A DNA stretch of 64,000 nucleotides, taken from the NCBI GenBank assembly GCA_037178855.1, contig JASJZC010000005.1, positions 2,666,001 to 2,730,000 of the forward strand, written 5' to 3'. A program made the translations under genes and the position numbers. Within the stretch, counting starts at the first letter, position 1. Each line of letters begins with the position of its first letter. The stretch is from Oscheius sp. JU75. Taxonomy: Eukaryota; Nematoda; Chromadorea; Rhabditida; Rhabditidae. This document shows positions 22,901 through 34,819 of the stretch, one piece after another. The notes below the pieces were generated by a model that searched no databases, had not been told where the DNA came from, and worked only from the letters and a program-made list of their open reading frames with translations.

Positions 22901-23292
22901 AATTACGATCTGGTCGCTGTACAAGAAGTCCTGAAGAAACTGATCAATGGCGAAATCCAGGCCGTAATCACGACGAACAAGCTGGCCCGTGGACAAGACA
23001 TCTCCGATCTTCACCACGTCATCGTTTACGAGATGTCCAACGATTTTGATGACTACAAGCACCGAATTGGCCGTACTGGACGCATTGGAAAAGGCGGCAT
23101 CTCCACTGCGCTCCTGACCCAGCAGGACTGTAAACATTTTCCCGATCTCTATTATGTAATTCATCGTTTTTGTGCTTCTAAAACTCAATTCAGTTCTTGG
23201 CGGAGCATCGTCAGAGAATTCCCGTCTGGCTGCATCGCTACGTAGAAGCTGTAATTGAAGAGCGTGCTCAATATGCAGGAGCGAGCTCATAG
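19958..23292 (+). CDS. DEAD-box ATP-dependent RNA helicase
   Basis: The ATG lies two bases after TTTTTATAG. Early exons (19958-20043, 20111-20190, 20231-20470, 20511-20604) join in phase. The core carries all expected helicase motifs: Q-like region LLPLQEHCIEILL, motif I SPTGSGKTAAF, motif II LLIVDEADKML, motif III FSATF, motif IV region AVVFVERITT, motif V VITTNKLARGQDIS and motif VI HRIGRTGRIG. The N-terminus is short and Gly/Glu/Pro-rich; the C-terminus ends VIEERAQYAGASS. It probably unwinds or remodels RNA-protein complexes; the subfamily was not determined. Motif II is intact, so it should be catalytic. Oddity: one intron (21730-22899) is about 1170 nt and contains a long pyrimidine-rich tract, against 35-50 nt for the others. 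Confidence 0.92.
22293..22722. repeat. Pyrimidine-rich TCTG/TCTC low-complexity tract
   Basis: About 430 nt made largely of degenerate TCTCTGTCTC-type units inside the helicase intron. Open frames across it are low-complexity artefacts. Confidence 0.85.
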
Positions 23293-23657
23293 ATTAATTT
23301 CATTTGTAATTTTTAATTTCGATTGTTATTAAATCTACTTTTCTTGCCCGAGCCTTGACAGGCAGCTATTTAATCTGCAAAATTTGGTCAATGGACCCAA
23401 AAATAGAATGAAGTCGTGAATAGAGGAGAGTTTAAGCAAAATATTGGTTCAAGATCCCGCAAAAGTTGCGGATGCACACGAACTGTACCGTATACAATCC
23501 AGTGTTTCGCTTTCTTGGTCAAACTTTCCTCATTGCAGATTTTTCTGCGACGAAATTGTTCGGGTAACCGGAGCGCTCCTGCTCGCAGCTTGATTTTTGT
23601 TTTGTTGCCCGCTATATACTGAGAACGCCGTCATTCTTCAGTGAAAAATAAGTGAAA

Positions 23658-24044
23658 ATGCCTCGGAAAACAAGTAAACCGTCTCCATCACTTGCAAATG
23701 AGAAATGGGCAATTTACTTCGTTTTTGTAATCTGTTTGAGCGTTTTGAATATTGCCTGCTGTTTACTCACCGTTGTGCCAGACGTACCCTTCAGCGGTTC
23801 AAATATCCTCCGAGAGCTTTATCGGTTTTGGTACTGGCAACTCTTCCACCATTTCCGCTTATGTTTTTCCGAGAAAAATTGCCAATTCATGCCCGAAACA
23901 ACGTTGCTTTATTTATCAGAGAGTCCTATGGTCCATTTAGGTGTTATGGACAACGTTTTTCCAGTCTGGAATTTTCTTTTGCTCCATTTATATCTGCAGA
24001 TGCATAAAGCAATCGTTATTTGGAAACAGCTGAAAAATGACTGA
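23658..24044 (+). CDS. Doubtful open reading frame with one hydrophobic segment
   Basis: A single open frame of about 128 aa starts with MPRKTSKPSPS and has one possible TM stretch (IYFVFVICLSVLNIACCLL) followed by aromatic-rich sequence. It lies between the helicase and the dynamin gene on the same strand. There is no homology and codon use looks unremarkable. A neighbouring frame contains FKYPPRALS and FFREKLPI, which faintly recalls an HMG-box start but does not continue. It may be noncoding. Confidence 0.2.
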   Translation: MPRKTSKPSPSLANEKWAIYFVFVICLSVLNIACCLLTVVPDVPFSGSNILRELYRFWYWQLFHHFRLCFSEKNCQFMPETTLLYLSESPMVHLGVMDNVFPVWNFLLLHLYLQMHKAIVIWKQLKND

Positions 24045-24185
24045 ATCTTGTCAGCGCCACTCCATGTTGACTTGTTTCGCAATGCTCCGACGAGAAGTTT
24101 ACATCACTGATACCCTTACTTCATTTCTCGCTCCAACTTATTCACTCTCTTCTTTCTTTTACTTACAATTACCCAATTTCAGTAA

Positions 24186-26943
24186 ATGGAAACGTTGATC
24201 CCCGTGGTCAGCAAACTTCAAGATGTATTCGCCACACTGGGACGACGGGAAGATCACATACAGCTACCGCAGATTGTTGTGGTCGGATCGCAGAGCGCCG
24301 GAAAGAGCTCCGTGCTCGAAAATCTCGTTGGACGGGACTTCTTGCCTCGCGGAACAGGGATAGTTACTCGTCGACCATTGATTCTACAACTCACAAATGT
24401 GTCAGAAGAAGATGACAGACGTAATATAAACGGTATTTTGTCTTACTTCGGCATAAAATTTAATTCAGGGAAGCATGTGAAAGGCGATTATGCCATGTTC
24501 GAGCACACAGGAGACAAGGTCTTCACCGATTTCGACCTGGTTCGCAAGGAGATTGAAGACGAAACGGATCGACTGACAGGAAACAATAAGGTTGGAAAAC
24601 TTCTCAATGATACTATACCTCATTATTCAGGGGATTTCGGCCGTTCCAATCAGCCTCAAAATATTCTCGTCTCATGTCGTCAATTTAGCCCTTATCGACT
24701 TGCCTGGAATTACAAAAGTTCCCGTGGGCGATCAACCAACAAATATCGAGGAGCAAATCCGTGAGATGATCTTCCACTTCATATCCAATCCGTCGTCCAT
24801 CATCTTGGCCGTGACTCCGGCAAATCAGGATTTCGCCACGTCGGAACCGATCAAAATTGCGAGAGAAGTCGATCGCGACGGCCAGAGAACATTGGCTGTC
24901 TTAACGAAGCTCGATCTCATGGATCAGGGAACAGATGCGATGGATGTGCTGACGGGCAAGGTGATCCCCATCAAACTCGGCATAATTGGCGTGGTCAATC
25001 GCTCACAGGTGCTTGTTTCCATGAGTTTAAATGAGTTCCGTTTAGCAATCGATCCTGGACAAGAAACCGATCAGCGACGCCATAAAGGACGAGATCTCTT
25101 TCCTTCAGAGGAAATATCCAACCCTGGGCAGCAGAAATGGAACCGCGTATCTGGCCAAGCGATTGAACATGGTTAGCCTCATGAAAATGTTTTGAGCTTG
25201 TAACTTTTAGCTCCTGATGCATCACATTCGAAACTGTCTGCCCGCCTTGAAGGCACGTGTCCATATAATGCTCTCGCAGTGTCAAGCCGATCTCACGGCC
25301 TTCGGCGAGCCCGTAGAGGACAAGAGTCGCACGTTGCTCCAAATTATAACCAGATTCGCTACCGCCTACGTATCCACAATCGAGGGAACATCGAGAAATA
25401 TTGAAACGGTGGAACTGTAAGCGCGCTTCCTCCCATCTTCAAAAAGAGTTCTTTCAGCTGTGGTGGAGCCAGGATTTGCCACATTTTCCACGAGACATTC
25501 GGTCGTTCACTGGAATTGGTGAATCCGCTCGAAAGTCTCTCGCCGAATGAGATTTTAACGGCCATCAGGAATGCGACCGGTCCGAGACCGGCTCTTTTCG
25601 TGCCGGAAATAGCCTTTGAGCTGTTGGTGAAGCGTCAGATTCAGAGACTCGAAGAGCCGAGCTTGAGATGTGTTGAACTGGTTCATGAGGAGATGCAACG
25701 AATGGTCCAGCACTGCGGCTTCACAACTCAGGTAATTTGCCACATTGTCCTTCTAATAAACCGGGCATTTTAGCAAGAAATGCAGCGCTTCCCTCGTCTC
25801 TACGACAAAATCAACGAGGTCGTGAGCGGCCTGCTGAAAGAACGTCTGAAGCCGACAAATCTTATGGTCGAAAACTTGGTGGCTATCGAGCTTGCCTACA
25901 TCAACACTCGTCATCCCGAATTCACGGACGCCAACTTGGCTACTTTGCTGAAAGACTGCTCCGTGGAAGAGCGACAGACTCGTGCCAGACAGCGTGCCGT
26001 ATCTCAGAGCGAGAGAGGTGTCAGCGCACATGGAGAGGTAAATTTTCAGCTTGGTCTTTTCGCAAGTTGCGCTTATTGCATGAGCATGAACTGTACTGTG
26101 TTTTCGTCTTTGTTTTGTAGGAGCTGACCGTGCAAATGAGGCCAGTCTTGAGACCGCCGCAGAATAAGCTGGACCGTCGGATGGTAAAATCCGTCCATTT
26201 CTCTTCTTTCGATCTGATCAAAGAGGTCAGCTCCTTGTTTCCACTCACCGCCTGCGTTTCTCATAACACGATTCACCATATCGAGATGGTAGATGACTAA
26301 TTTTCGCCTTTTCAGCTCGCCAATCCGCCCGTACTGGAGCCCTCGCGTGACCTTCAAAACGGCAAGATTCCTCTTACGAACGGCGGCACGTCCAGCAGCG
26401 GATTGTTCGGCTTCTTCGCCTCAAAAACGCCTGTGGAAGAGAATGCAGAGGCTCCTCAAAAAGCCGTAAACTTCCTGATGGATGTTCCTGAGATGCCTGC
26501 TGTTGCCAGAAAGCTGACTTCGTCTGAACAGCGGGATTGCACTGTCATCGGTCGGTTCAGTCTCTTTTAAATGTTTAGTCTTCCATTGTAGAGCGCCTGA
26601 TCAGAAGTTACTTCAACATCATCCGCAAAACTGTCCAAGACGCTGTTCCCAAAGCCATCATGTTCCTCCTCGTCAACTTTGTTCGAGTGCGTTTGCCTAT
26701 TTCTTTCTCAAAACTGACGATTTTTTCAGGACAATCTGCAGTCGGAGCTGGTCCGTCAGCTGTATCAGCCCGAGCTGCTCGATGATCTTCTGGCAGAGAC
26801 GGAGGACATGGCTCTCAGACGCAAGGAAACGATGGAAACCATGCAGGTTGGATCCTTTCCATTTCTCTTGTAACCTCAATTTACAGGCTCTGCACCAGGC
26901 GAGCTTGATAATAAGCGAGGTGCGAGAGACCCAGCTGTGGTAG
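24186..26943 (+). CDS. drp-1: Dynamin-related protein 1 (mitochondrial/peroxisomal fission GTPase)
   Basis: Multi-exon gene; ATG three bases after AATTTCAG. The N-terminal GTPase has P-loop GSQSAGKSS, switch [13 protein letters not shown]3 DLPGITKVP and G4 TKLDLMD. The stalk reads YAQF-region-like [27 protein letters not shown] and [18 protein letters not shown] variable loop contains FGFFASKTP. The GTPase effector domain ends [18 protein letters not shown]. This order, with no PH or proline-rich domain, identifies the DRP1/DNM1L family rather than classical dynamin. DRP1 assembles on outer mitochondrial and peroxisomal membranes and constricts them by GTP hydrolysis. Active-site residues are intact. 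The family is certain; small exon borders were not all fixed. Confidence 0.95.
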
Positions 26944-28020
26944 TCTCTTCAAACATCTCTCTTGACTTCCATCACGGGTTACTGCTGTCGCTCCCCTGCT
27001 CTTAGTATATCCCTTAGCATTTTACTCCGCTCTGTTTGTAAGAATTGTATTCTTAGCTGGCATTCTAGTCGTTTTATTCATCTATTAGATATCCCACACT
27101 ATTTCAATCGCTCAGTCTATTTATTGTACTCATTTTGAGTTTAGACTTCTTTTGTTTCTAGCTACAGTATTAAAAGAAGATTTTTTATATCGATGTGTTC
27201 ATTTTCGTACTAACCAGCCGTCTACGACAACTTCACCGTCCATTAGACTTGATTTTAAATTTTTATCCTGTTAATCAAGTTCTGTGCTTTTGAGAACGAG
27301 AGTATATTGGAGAGAGAGGGTTCCGTCGCGATCAGTCGGCTGGCTCCCTCCTCCGTTTGCACGCTCTCTCCTAGCCCACACCCTGTCATCTGTTTTCTCT
27401 CGTCTGCCCCCGACTTCCCTCTCACAACTCCTCATTGCTCATTTCTGCTGGTTGTATCCGTCATCCAGCGGCTTTTTTCGAACTCGTGGTATCGGAAAAT
27501 AGAAGGGGGAAAATGACGAATCCACTTGAAAAAAGATGCTTTCCCCTGGGCAAAAGTTATCAGGGGTTTTCTGAAATTGAAATGAGATGTTTGCCCGTGA
27601 AAAGCGGCTTTCAATCCACCAGGAAGCACATACTTTCCGGCCGAGCGAGCTCCCAATAATTATCTTCTTTTCCATATACACCAATTTGTATGTGTGGTGT
27701 TCATGCATTCTCCTTCTCTCGCAGCTGCAGTCGGCACAGCAAACGCTGTAATCGACGGACAGGTTTTTGTTGCTAGTCACCTCGTTGTGGTTGCCATTCG
27801 TCTCCTTTTTTACTGTTTTACTTTGGTGGAGGCTCAAACCTTCCACGAATAAGGTAGTTGAACCTCCAATATTCCATTGCCGTCTTCCATTCTTTGCCCA
27901 TTTTCCCTGTGAAACGGCCGAAGTTCGGACGAGTTTAATCAATCTTGCTCCGTCTCTGTCTGTCTGTTTGTCCGTGCGAATCGCGCCCGCTAATCGAAAC
28001 GCGATGCAGTCACGCGCCAT
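26944..28020. other. 3' UTR of drp-1 and intergenic DNA
   Basis: No supported gene. A 193-codon frame on the minus strand (28020-27439) lacks motifs and a plausible context and was not accepted. Confidence 0.4.
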
Positions 28021-28088
28021 AAATATATTAGCGGTTATCGCGTTGGACTAGAAATCTGAGCGATTCGGGTTCGATCCCCGTCGATGAT
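28021..28088 (+). tRNA. tRNA-Ser(AGA)-like sequence, probably a pseudogene
   Basis: GCGTTGGACTAGAAATC matches the anticodon arm of a tRNA-Ser(AGA), with a 7-nt loop CTAGAAA and a stem closed partly by G-U pairs. It is followed by a T-arm with a perfect B box (GGTTCGATCCC) and a TTTT run at 28088-28091. However, the D arm and 5' acceptor side do not form (AAATATATT replaces the normal sequence), the A box is poor, and the long variable arm required for serine tRNAs is only about 5 nt. A degenerate copy or a tRNA-derived retroelement end is most likely. Confidence 0.35.
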
Positions 28089-28688
28089 TTTCAGGCGGCG
28101 AGGCCGTCAAAAACGTCTAGTGGGTCTTGGAAGTAATAGAGTTTAGAGGCCACAGTAGAGAATCATGATTGTTTTAAACAGTAGTCCAGAGTTCTCATAA
28201 AAATTCAGCCAATGCACTCTGGTAACAGCTATAAACAGGCTGTACTTTTTGGGAAGAGTATTCTGATCAGCTAGTTTGTTTTGACTGGAGATAATGACTG
28301 GAGGAGAGAGTACACTTTTCTCCAGTCTCGATTCGATCTTGTTGACCGACTTTTCTTCTCCCAATAAACTTTGTCAAAACACTGGTCACAAGACGCCTTC
28401 TCTTTTGTTCCGTCTCCAAATGAGGAAGCCCCGCGGGCCAGCCTCCTTCCTCTTCCTCCTCTTCCGATTATTATTTCGAAGAGGTCGATAGAGCTATTTT
28501 TTTGGGTCCTTTCTCATGAAAAACATGCCCTCCCGAATGACGTCAACGTGTGTTCGGGTTGAAAGAGTCAATAGACGGACCAGTCTCCTCCGGTCGCCGG
28601 TCGACCACTTCCGCACTGTTCTTTATTCTCGAAAGTGAGATATTACAGTGCCTCTACCTCATTAGCCGAATCACCTTTTTCACTTAAA

Positions 28689-30923
28689 ATGGATGATGAC
28701 GATATGTATGACGACGACTACGACGAAGACTACTACGACGAGGACAGCATGGATGCCGTCATCGAGGCTCAACCCACACCCAATATCGATTGGGAAGAGG
28801 CCGAATTCGAGTGTCTCGGAACACACGAGGTATTCTGATAGTCTATGTTCATTTGTGGGTCTTTAGGTCGAGAGAGTCCTGAACGAATCGGTGGCTTCTC
28901 TGTCGGAAAAGGCGCGGATAACACCAACTCTTTCTCGAATGCTGCTTCACGCTCATGAGTGGGATGTGGCCAAAGTGAGTCTCAAGACTAACTACTGGAA
29001 TGACAGTGATGTGGGGGCGTAAGTATGCTAACAAATAGACTATCATATCATACGTTAGGGCTTTCAGGAACTCACAGGCGATTGCCTCTTGATAGTTTTG
29101 AGATCCACTGGCGCTACCCCGTGATTGTTTTCTAGTTTTCACTCTCCTCTTAGATCGCTCAATGTAAGATTACGAAAAGTGCAATAGAGAAACGGCATAC
29201 CAGACTCTAGAAATTCTAAAGGATCAAACCACTTCCAGGTCTCGTCCCTGCTCTCCCGCGACCAAGAAGGTGTTCTCCGAACCTGCAATATTAGGCCAAC
29301 AACCTTGGCGGCTTCTCAGGAGGAACAGTACTGTTCTGTCTGTGCCGACGACGAGATAGAGCAGATGGAGTCTCTGTCCTGCAAACACCGATTCTGTATA
29401 GGCTGCTGGCGAAGTCACATCGAAGCGCGTCTCTCGGAGGGAGTAGCAAGTCGTCTTTCCTGTATGGATCCTACCTGCAATGTCATCTGTCCCTTCGAGT
29501 TCGTGATCAAAATTCTGGACAAGCCGCAGATGAGGGCCAAGTACGAGAGATTCGTCTTCCGAGACTACGTGTACTCGCATCCCGAGCTCAAGTTCTGTGT
29601 CGGAAAGGACTGCTCTGTAAGTTTATGGGTCCTTTCATGAAACGAAACTTCGTCTTCAGGCCGTCATTCGTTCGCGGGAGAAAAAGGCGAAGAAGGCGAC
29701 GTGCAACAGGTGCAACACGGTCTTTTGGTGAGTTGGTCTTTGAGCCACTAGCCTAATTGTTTACGCTTCCTATGAAAGAGCAATGAGCTTCGGCCGGAAG
29801 TCGCGCCACTTTCTCACAATTGGTCTTTCTGGGCATGCTTGGTGGGTGATGTAGCTCACGAAAGTATCCCGTCGGAATTAACGAGCGAGAGATGAGTCAT
29901 TTGAATTAGTTAGAGGACCTAGTAGAAACCGGCATGACGTAGTTTCCATGTTCCTTCGTGCTGGAATGCAACTTGAGTTCAGGAGTGGGAAGAGATTCTG
30001 CAAAGAGTAAGATTTGGTCTCTTGGACCAAGTTTAGTCGGTGCATCTGAGACTATCAATTGAATAACAAAACTTGACCACTAGTTCTGTCACTCAACATT
30101 GACCGACTTTCAGTGTGATGTGTGGAGTGGACTACCACGCGCCGACGTCTTGTGACACAATACGCCAGTGGCTGGTCAAATGTGCCGATGACAGCGAGAC
30201 GGCCAACTACATCAGCGCCCACACGAAAGACTGTCCTCGCTGTCACACCTGCATCGAGAAGAACGGCGGCTGCAATCACATGCAGTGCTCAAAATGCAAA
30301 CATCACTTCTGCTGGATGTGTTTCGGAGACTGGAAGAATCACGGCAGCGAGTACTACGAGTGTAGTCGATACAAGGAGAATCCCTCGGTGGCAGCGGAAG
30401 CGAACCATGTGAAGGCGAGAAGAGCTCTGGAGAAGTATCTGCACTACTACGAGCGCTTCGAGAACCACAACAAGTCACTGAAAATGGAGGAGCAGTTGAG
30501 GGAGAAGATCAGGAAAAAGATTGATGCCAGGGTCAGTTCTTCTACTTCTTCTTCTTGGGTACTCAGAAAATATCCTAGCCCCACTTTCCAGGTAAACGAC
30601 CATGACGGGACCTGGATCGATTGGCAGTACCTTCTGGGAGTGGTGTCTCTTCTGACCAAGTGCCGATTCACTCTCAAATACACCTATCCTTTTGCCTACT
30701 ACTTGGAAAGTGGAGCGAGGAAGCAGCTGGTGAGTCTCAGGAGAGTAGACGAAGAAAAGGTCCTTTTCAGTTCGAATACCAACAAGCCCAGCTGGAGAAG
30801 GAAGTCGAGGAGTTGGCCTGGGCTGTGGAACGAGCAGACTGTCATGCGAGAGGCAACCTCGAAGGACACATGCATCGAGCCGAGCACAAAAGACAGACTC
30901 TTCTCCATGACTTCTTCTACTAG
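28689..30923 (+). CDS. ari-2: Ariadne-2 RBR E3 ubiquitin ligase
   Basis: The start codon opens a very acidic N-terminus ([20 protein letters not shown]), typical of Ariadne proteins. RING1 follows ([28 protein letters not shown]), then the IBR region and RING2 ([39 protein letters not shown]). The catalytic cysteine that accepts ubiquitin from E2 is the Cys of GGCNHM. The C-terminal Ariadne helical domain has [32 protein letters not shown] and [16 protein letters not shown] and ends LLHDFFY. Sequence across IBR-RING2 is very close to animal ARIH2, which works with neddylated cullin-5 ligases. The introns 28976-29240 and 29730-30113 are longer than average. Active-site residues are present. 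A confident call. Confidence 0.95.
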
Positions 30924-31734
30924 ACTGTATCTACTTGTACACCTCCCTCTTTACGGGTCCTTCCTACGATTCAATCTATGTTCTGTCAATTCTCTGAGAG
31001 TACAGTGCCTTCTTCTTGATTGTAGAAACAATAAAAAATATCTCTGAGCTTGTGCCGTATGGAATGAACAGTCGCTTACGCTCCAGGCGGGCGACCCTAG
31101 TACTCTTTCCGCAAGCTGAACTGTTTGACTCTATTCTAACGCAACTTGTCAACTCTAAACACTATAACACTCAACAAAAATTCTATTTTAAATTGTTCTC
31201 GCGTCTCTGTCTGTGTGTCTGTCTGAAGCTAATATTGCAATTAGTGTTGTCGTAAGATAAGAAAACAGATTGACCTCGCTCATAATCTGTCTCAAAAGTT
31301 TGGCTGCATAAACAGGTTAAAAAGAGAAAAAGTATCAGTTTCGTTTAAGAATGTCTTGTCTAGAGGAAAGGCGAACAGTCAAGGAACCGACAGAATGATC
31401 CGGCAAAGTTTACCGTTGGTAGCCGGCAACTATTGGCTTAATTCCAAACCAGAATTAATAGGTGACTAAAAGGTCAGAAAAAAGAGACAGTGCTCGTTTT
31501 ACTACCTTACGTCCTTATCTGCTAGCGGAACAAGCCTCGCCGAGCCTCTCTCTACTTCCTTCCTATTCTCTCCCAGTAGTTTGGCCTACTGTCTCCTGGT
31601 CTCGTGGCACACCGAAGACGAACATAAAATGGAAATAAAAGTGATAAAGACTCTCCGAGTTGATAGGGAGGAGCGAGCTGTTATTCCGAGTCCATTTTCT
31701 CTCTTTTCTTTTTTATTTTCAAACAAAAATTTAG
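30924..31734. other. Intergenic region
   Basis: 3' UTR of ari-2 and the promoter side of the next gene. AATAAA-type sequence near 31030. No gene seen. Confidence 0.4.
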
Positions 31735-34674
31735 ATGGGGGCGACAGCCCGAGACGTCCGCTGGCTGCTCAAAATCCATCATCTCAGCACGGCCCTTCTC
31801 TACCTAATATTTCTATTATGCATTTTTATGAATCTCTACGTGCTCTTGAGTCGCGAGGACACACTTTTCTATCTGAGGATCTACCATTCGGTTGGTCCAT
31901 GCTTTCAAGGGAGTATTAAAAACTTAGATTATTGCCATAATGATGGCTTGTTGTGGAATAGTGGAAATCGAGTTTCTGATCAGAACGAGAAAGCTGCCCA
32001 AACTAGACGAACCACACGAGATTCCGGATCCGGCCCTCATAGGTTTCGGCTATTTGAATCCTTTGAAACTCAGGGGGTTTAGGAGCCGTGGCCCTGACCA
32101 TCGGCATCTGTCTGGGCTACCTCTACTTTATTGTGTTTAACTACGCCTTCCAGGACTGTGACAAGCTCGTCGACGCCATTTATAGGTAAGGGAAATGCAT
32201 CGGCGGGGGAGATAAGCGAGTCTGTGACGTCCTCAGGTAGCTGTAGAAAGATCAGCTCAGGACACGTTTACGACTACTTGGCTCCAAAAGTCATTAAAAT
32301 GATTGGGCATGGAGGGAATGATCTGCACCGAACAGATAGTGTATCGAATCAGAACAAGGTTTTCGGGGCTCTTTGCTTCTTGTTAAACGGTTCATCAAAC
32401 AGGAGAGGGAATTTATTACAGCTAGTTTTCTTGAGGGTTTCAAAGGGAATTCCTAGGACGGGTCTCCTTGTCGCTCCCCACAATTTGCCTCACGCATCGG
32501 GACACTCCAATCCTTTCGGATGCCCTCCACAGATCATCTAGAGGGATCCATTCCGTTATGGTTTTCATCCATCTTGTCCCGTCCATCAGAGACACTCTTC
32601 TTGCCCAAGTATGCATTCTCCTCTAAGCCAGATCCGGGATATCTGAGAGTTATCCTTCGAACATTGTCGCTCCCCAGGCGATCGAGAAGAGTAAAATCGA
32701 GCACTGCTCTTTCCTGTCGTCTCTGTAAGTCACCATGGACTCAAAAAGAAGGCCTCAAAGTAACAGCATGATAGTCCTTGTCTACTTCTGTGCCCACAAA
32801 TCTGATTTTCAGCGGTGAACTGTGGCTCGAAACGATTTACGACCTAATCATGGCTGGGTTCTCCTTTCTTAGCCTCATCTACGTCCTCCAACGACGTTAC
32901 TACGGCGCCATCAACTCGAATTTGGACAAGGTTTTTTTCCCTCTCTCGCATCTTCCAGTCAATCCTCTAGGTCGGTCGTCTGTTCATCAACATCACCTTT
33001 TGTGTGGTTTGGATGAAAGTCGTCATCTACAAGGGATATCTGAGTTATCAGGTAACAGGGAACTTTTCTATCTCTATTTCTCTGCTAGGAGCTCTGTCAG
33101 CGGAAAGAACTGGACGGTTATTGGTGTCCAGTGGTGAAGAGACACTACGACTGCAATCCGGGGAACGATCTTCACGGAACCCAGAAGATGTGGTATTACA
33201 TCAACAAGGGAGTCCTCTCCGCCTCGATTATCTCGTGTGCTTCTGAGTTCTTCCCGGTTCTCTTGGTCACACACTGGCTGGCCAACGGAGGAGCTGAGGA
33301 GAAGGCAGAGGATATCGAGAGAAGAAGACAGGTTTGAGATTTGTCATTGCCATATGGGTCATTTGAGCTGAGACAAGGAGTACGCGGCCTACTTCGCGAG
33401 TTCATGAAAGACGTGTCTCGAGTCTACACGGGTAACACGGCTCTGAACACGAAACCTCTTCGAATACCGTAAGTTTCTCCACCAGATTCTAGCAAGTATT
33501 ACAGAAATGCTGTCAAGTACTACTTTTGGATCGTGACTCCATTGGCCGGACTTGCCAGCTCCATCAAATGGGTCGGTACTATAGAAGCAGTAATCAAATT
33601 GCCTTTCAGGTGATATTCTTCTATTGGGCCATCGACTTCGATGAACTGGTTGCCGAGCACTGGAAGGGTCTCGACATCGCGGCTCTGATTTCCAATTCTC
33701 TGCAGCTCTTACTCTTTGGAGCAGTAAGTCTTTTCTGTGAAAAAGAGGCTAAAGTGTGGTCAGATGTATCTCTTCGCCCACCACTACCTCAAAAACAATC
33801 GCTTGGATGCTCATCACAAAGCCCATGCTCGAGGAGATATCACAATCCTGTTCGGCTGCTGCTTTGTGCTTCTCGTCAAGCTCATTCTTCAATGCGTCGA
33901 GCTCGAATTCCAGCGGAAAGATGGCTTCATCACTACGACAGACGCCATCACAAACACCATCTCCTTCTGTCTGGTCCAGGCCTGTCAGTGGCTTCAGTAC
34001 TTTGCCGTTCGTCGAATATTGGCCATGACTGATCGGGATTGTATCGCCACGAAGAGATTCATTCCTCTGGTGGGACTGGGTGGTCTACTGATAGCCTGGG
34101 TGCATTTTGGAATCACTTTTTTCGATACCTCGCTGATCAAGTATCAGTTGACAGACGAGCAGTTCAAGTAATTTCAACTGGGTTGCCATTTTATTATCGG
34201 TTTAGATTCTCCGAAACCTCACTGGTCTGCATGATTTTCACTCAGACCATGTTCCCGGCGGACTACTTGTTCGCCTTCACCGTTAGTGGATGTTATCTGG
34301 AACTGCTACAAAGGTTTGTAATTTTGAGTGACACAAACTTTTTCAGGTATCTGAACATGGGCTTCTTCCAACTGGGAACACCGAGACTGGGTGAGGGTGG
34401 ACATGGACATGGGCACGGTCATGGGCATGGACATGAACACGAGCATTCGCAAGCCAACGGTCACGCGAATGGAGACAATAGATTCGGGGCTGGCCCAAAC
34501 ATTGCCACAATGATGCACGCGGCCAATATTTTGTATAGGAAACGAGCAGAAACTGACCAGGTCTGGGGATTCCATCTCTATCAGATTCTCGTGTCTTTCC
34601 AGAACTCTGTCTCGTCTAGATCTTCAGTTTTGTCTTCCCATCCACTTCACTCGTCCAACATCAAACAGGAGTAG
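31735..34674 (+). CDS. 12-TM otopetrin-like membrane protein (putative proton channel)
   Basis: The ATG lies immediately after AAATTTAG. Exons encode twelve predicted membrane helices in two groups of six: STALLYLIFLLCIFMNLYVL; IIAIMMACCGIVEIEFLI; GLGAVALTIGICLGYLYFIV; LIMAGFSFLSLIYVL; LFINITFCVWMKVVIY; GVLSASIISCASEFFPVLL; then a second set ending SLVCMIFTQTMFPADYLFAF. Twelve helices with repeated acidic/aromatic TM6 and TM12 motifs fit the otopetrin proton-channel fold; the family call is by topology and feel, not a search. The join near 32590 needs a 19-nt microexon. The cytosolic tail is unusual: a run of alternating Gly-His (GGHGHGHGHGHGHGHEHEH), potentially metal- or pH-sensitive. Stop at 34674. 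Confidence 0.6.
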
Positions 34675-34819
34675 TTTGACAACAGTGTTTGTATATTCAT
34701 CGAACAGAAAGTCTTTGATTCCATTTGTAGTCTCTACTCTTTTTGAACGTTTTCAAAGTTTTTCAAAGTCACAAAAGGAGCGAGAGAGACAGTTAGCTCC
34801 CACTGAAGAAAATCGTCGG

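Noticed and set aside
23750..23920. Possible HMG-box start (FKYPPRALS...FFREKLPI)
   Set aside because: The pattern does not continue into a full HMG box and no acceptor joins the two halves.
27439..28020. 193-codon open frame on the minus strand
   Set aside because: No motif, signal or splice context; composition is biased and it lies in the intergenic region after drp-1. Probably chance.
31735..34674. XPR1/EXS phosphate exporter or anoctamin as identity of the 12-TM gene
   Set aside because: No SPX or EXS motif and no anoctamin Ca2+-site residues; twelve helices in two repeats fit otopetrins better.
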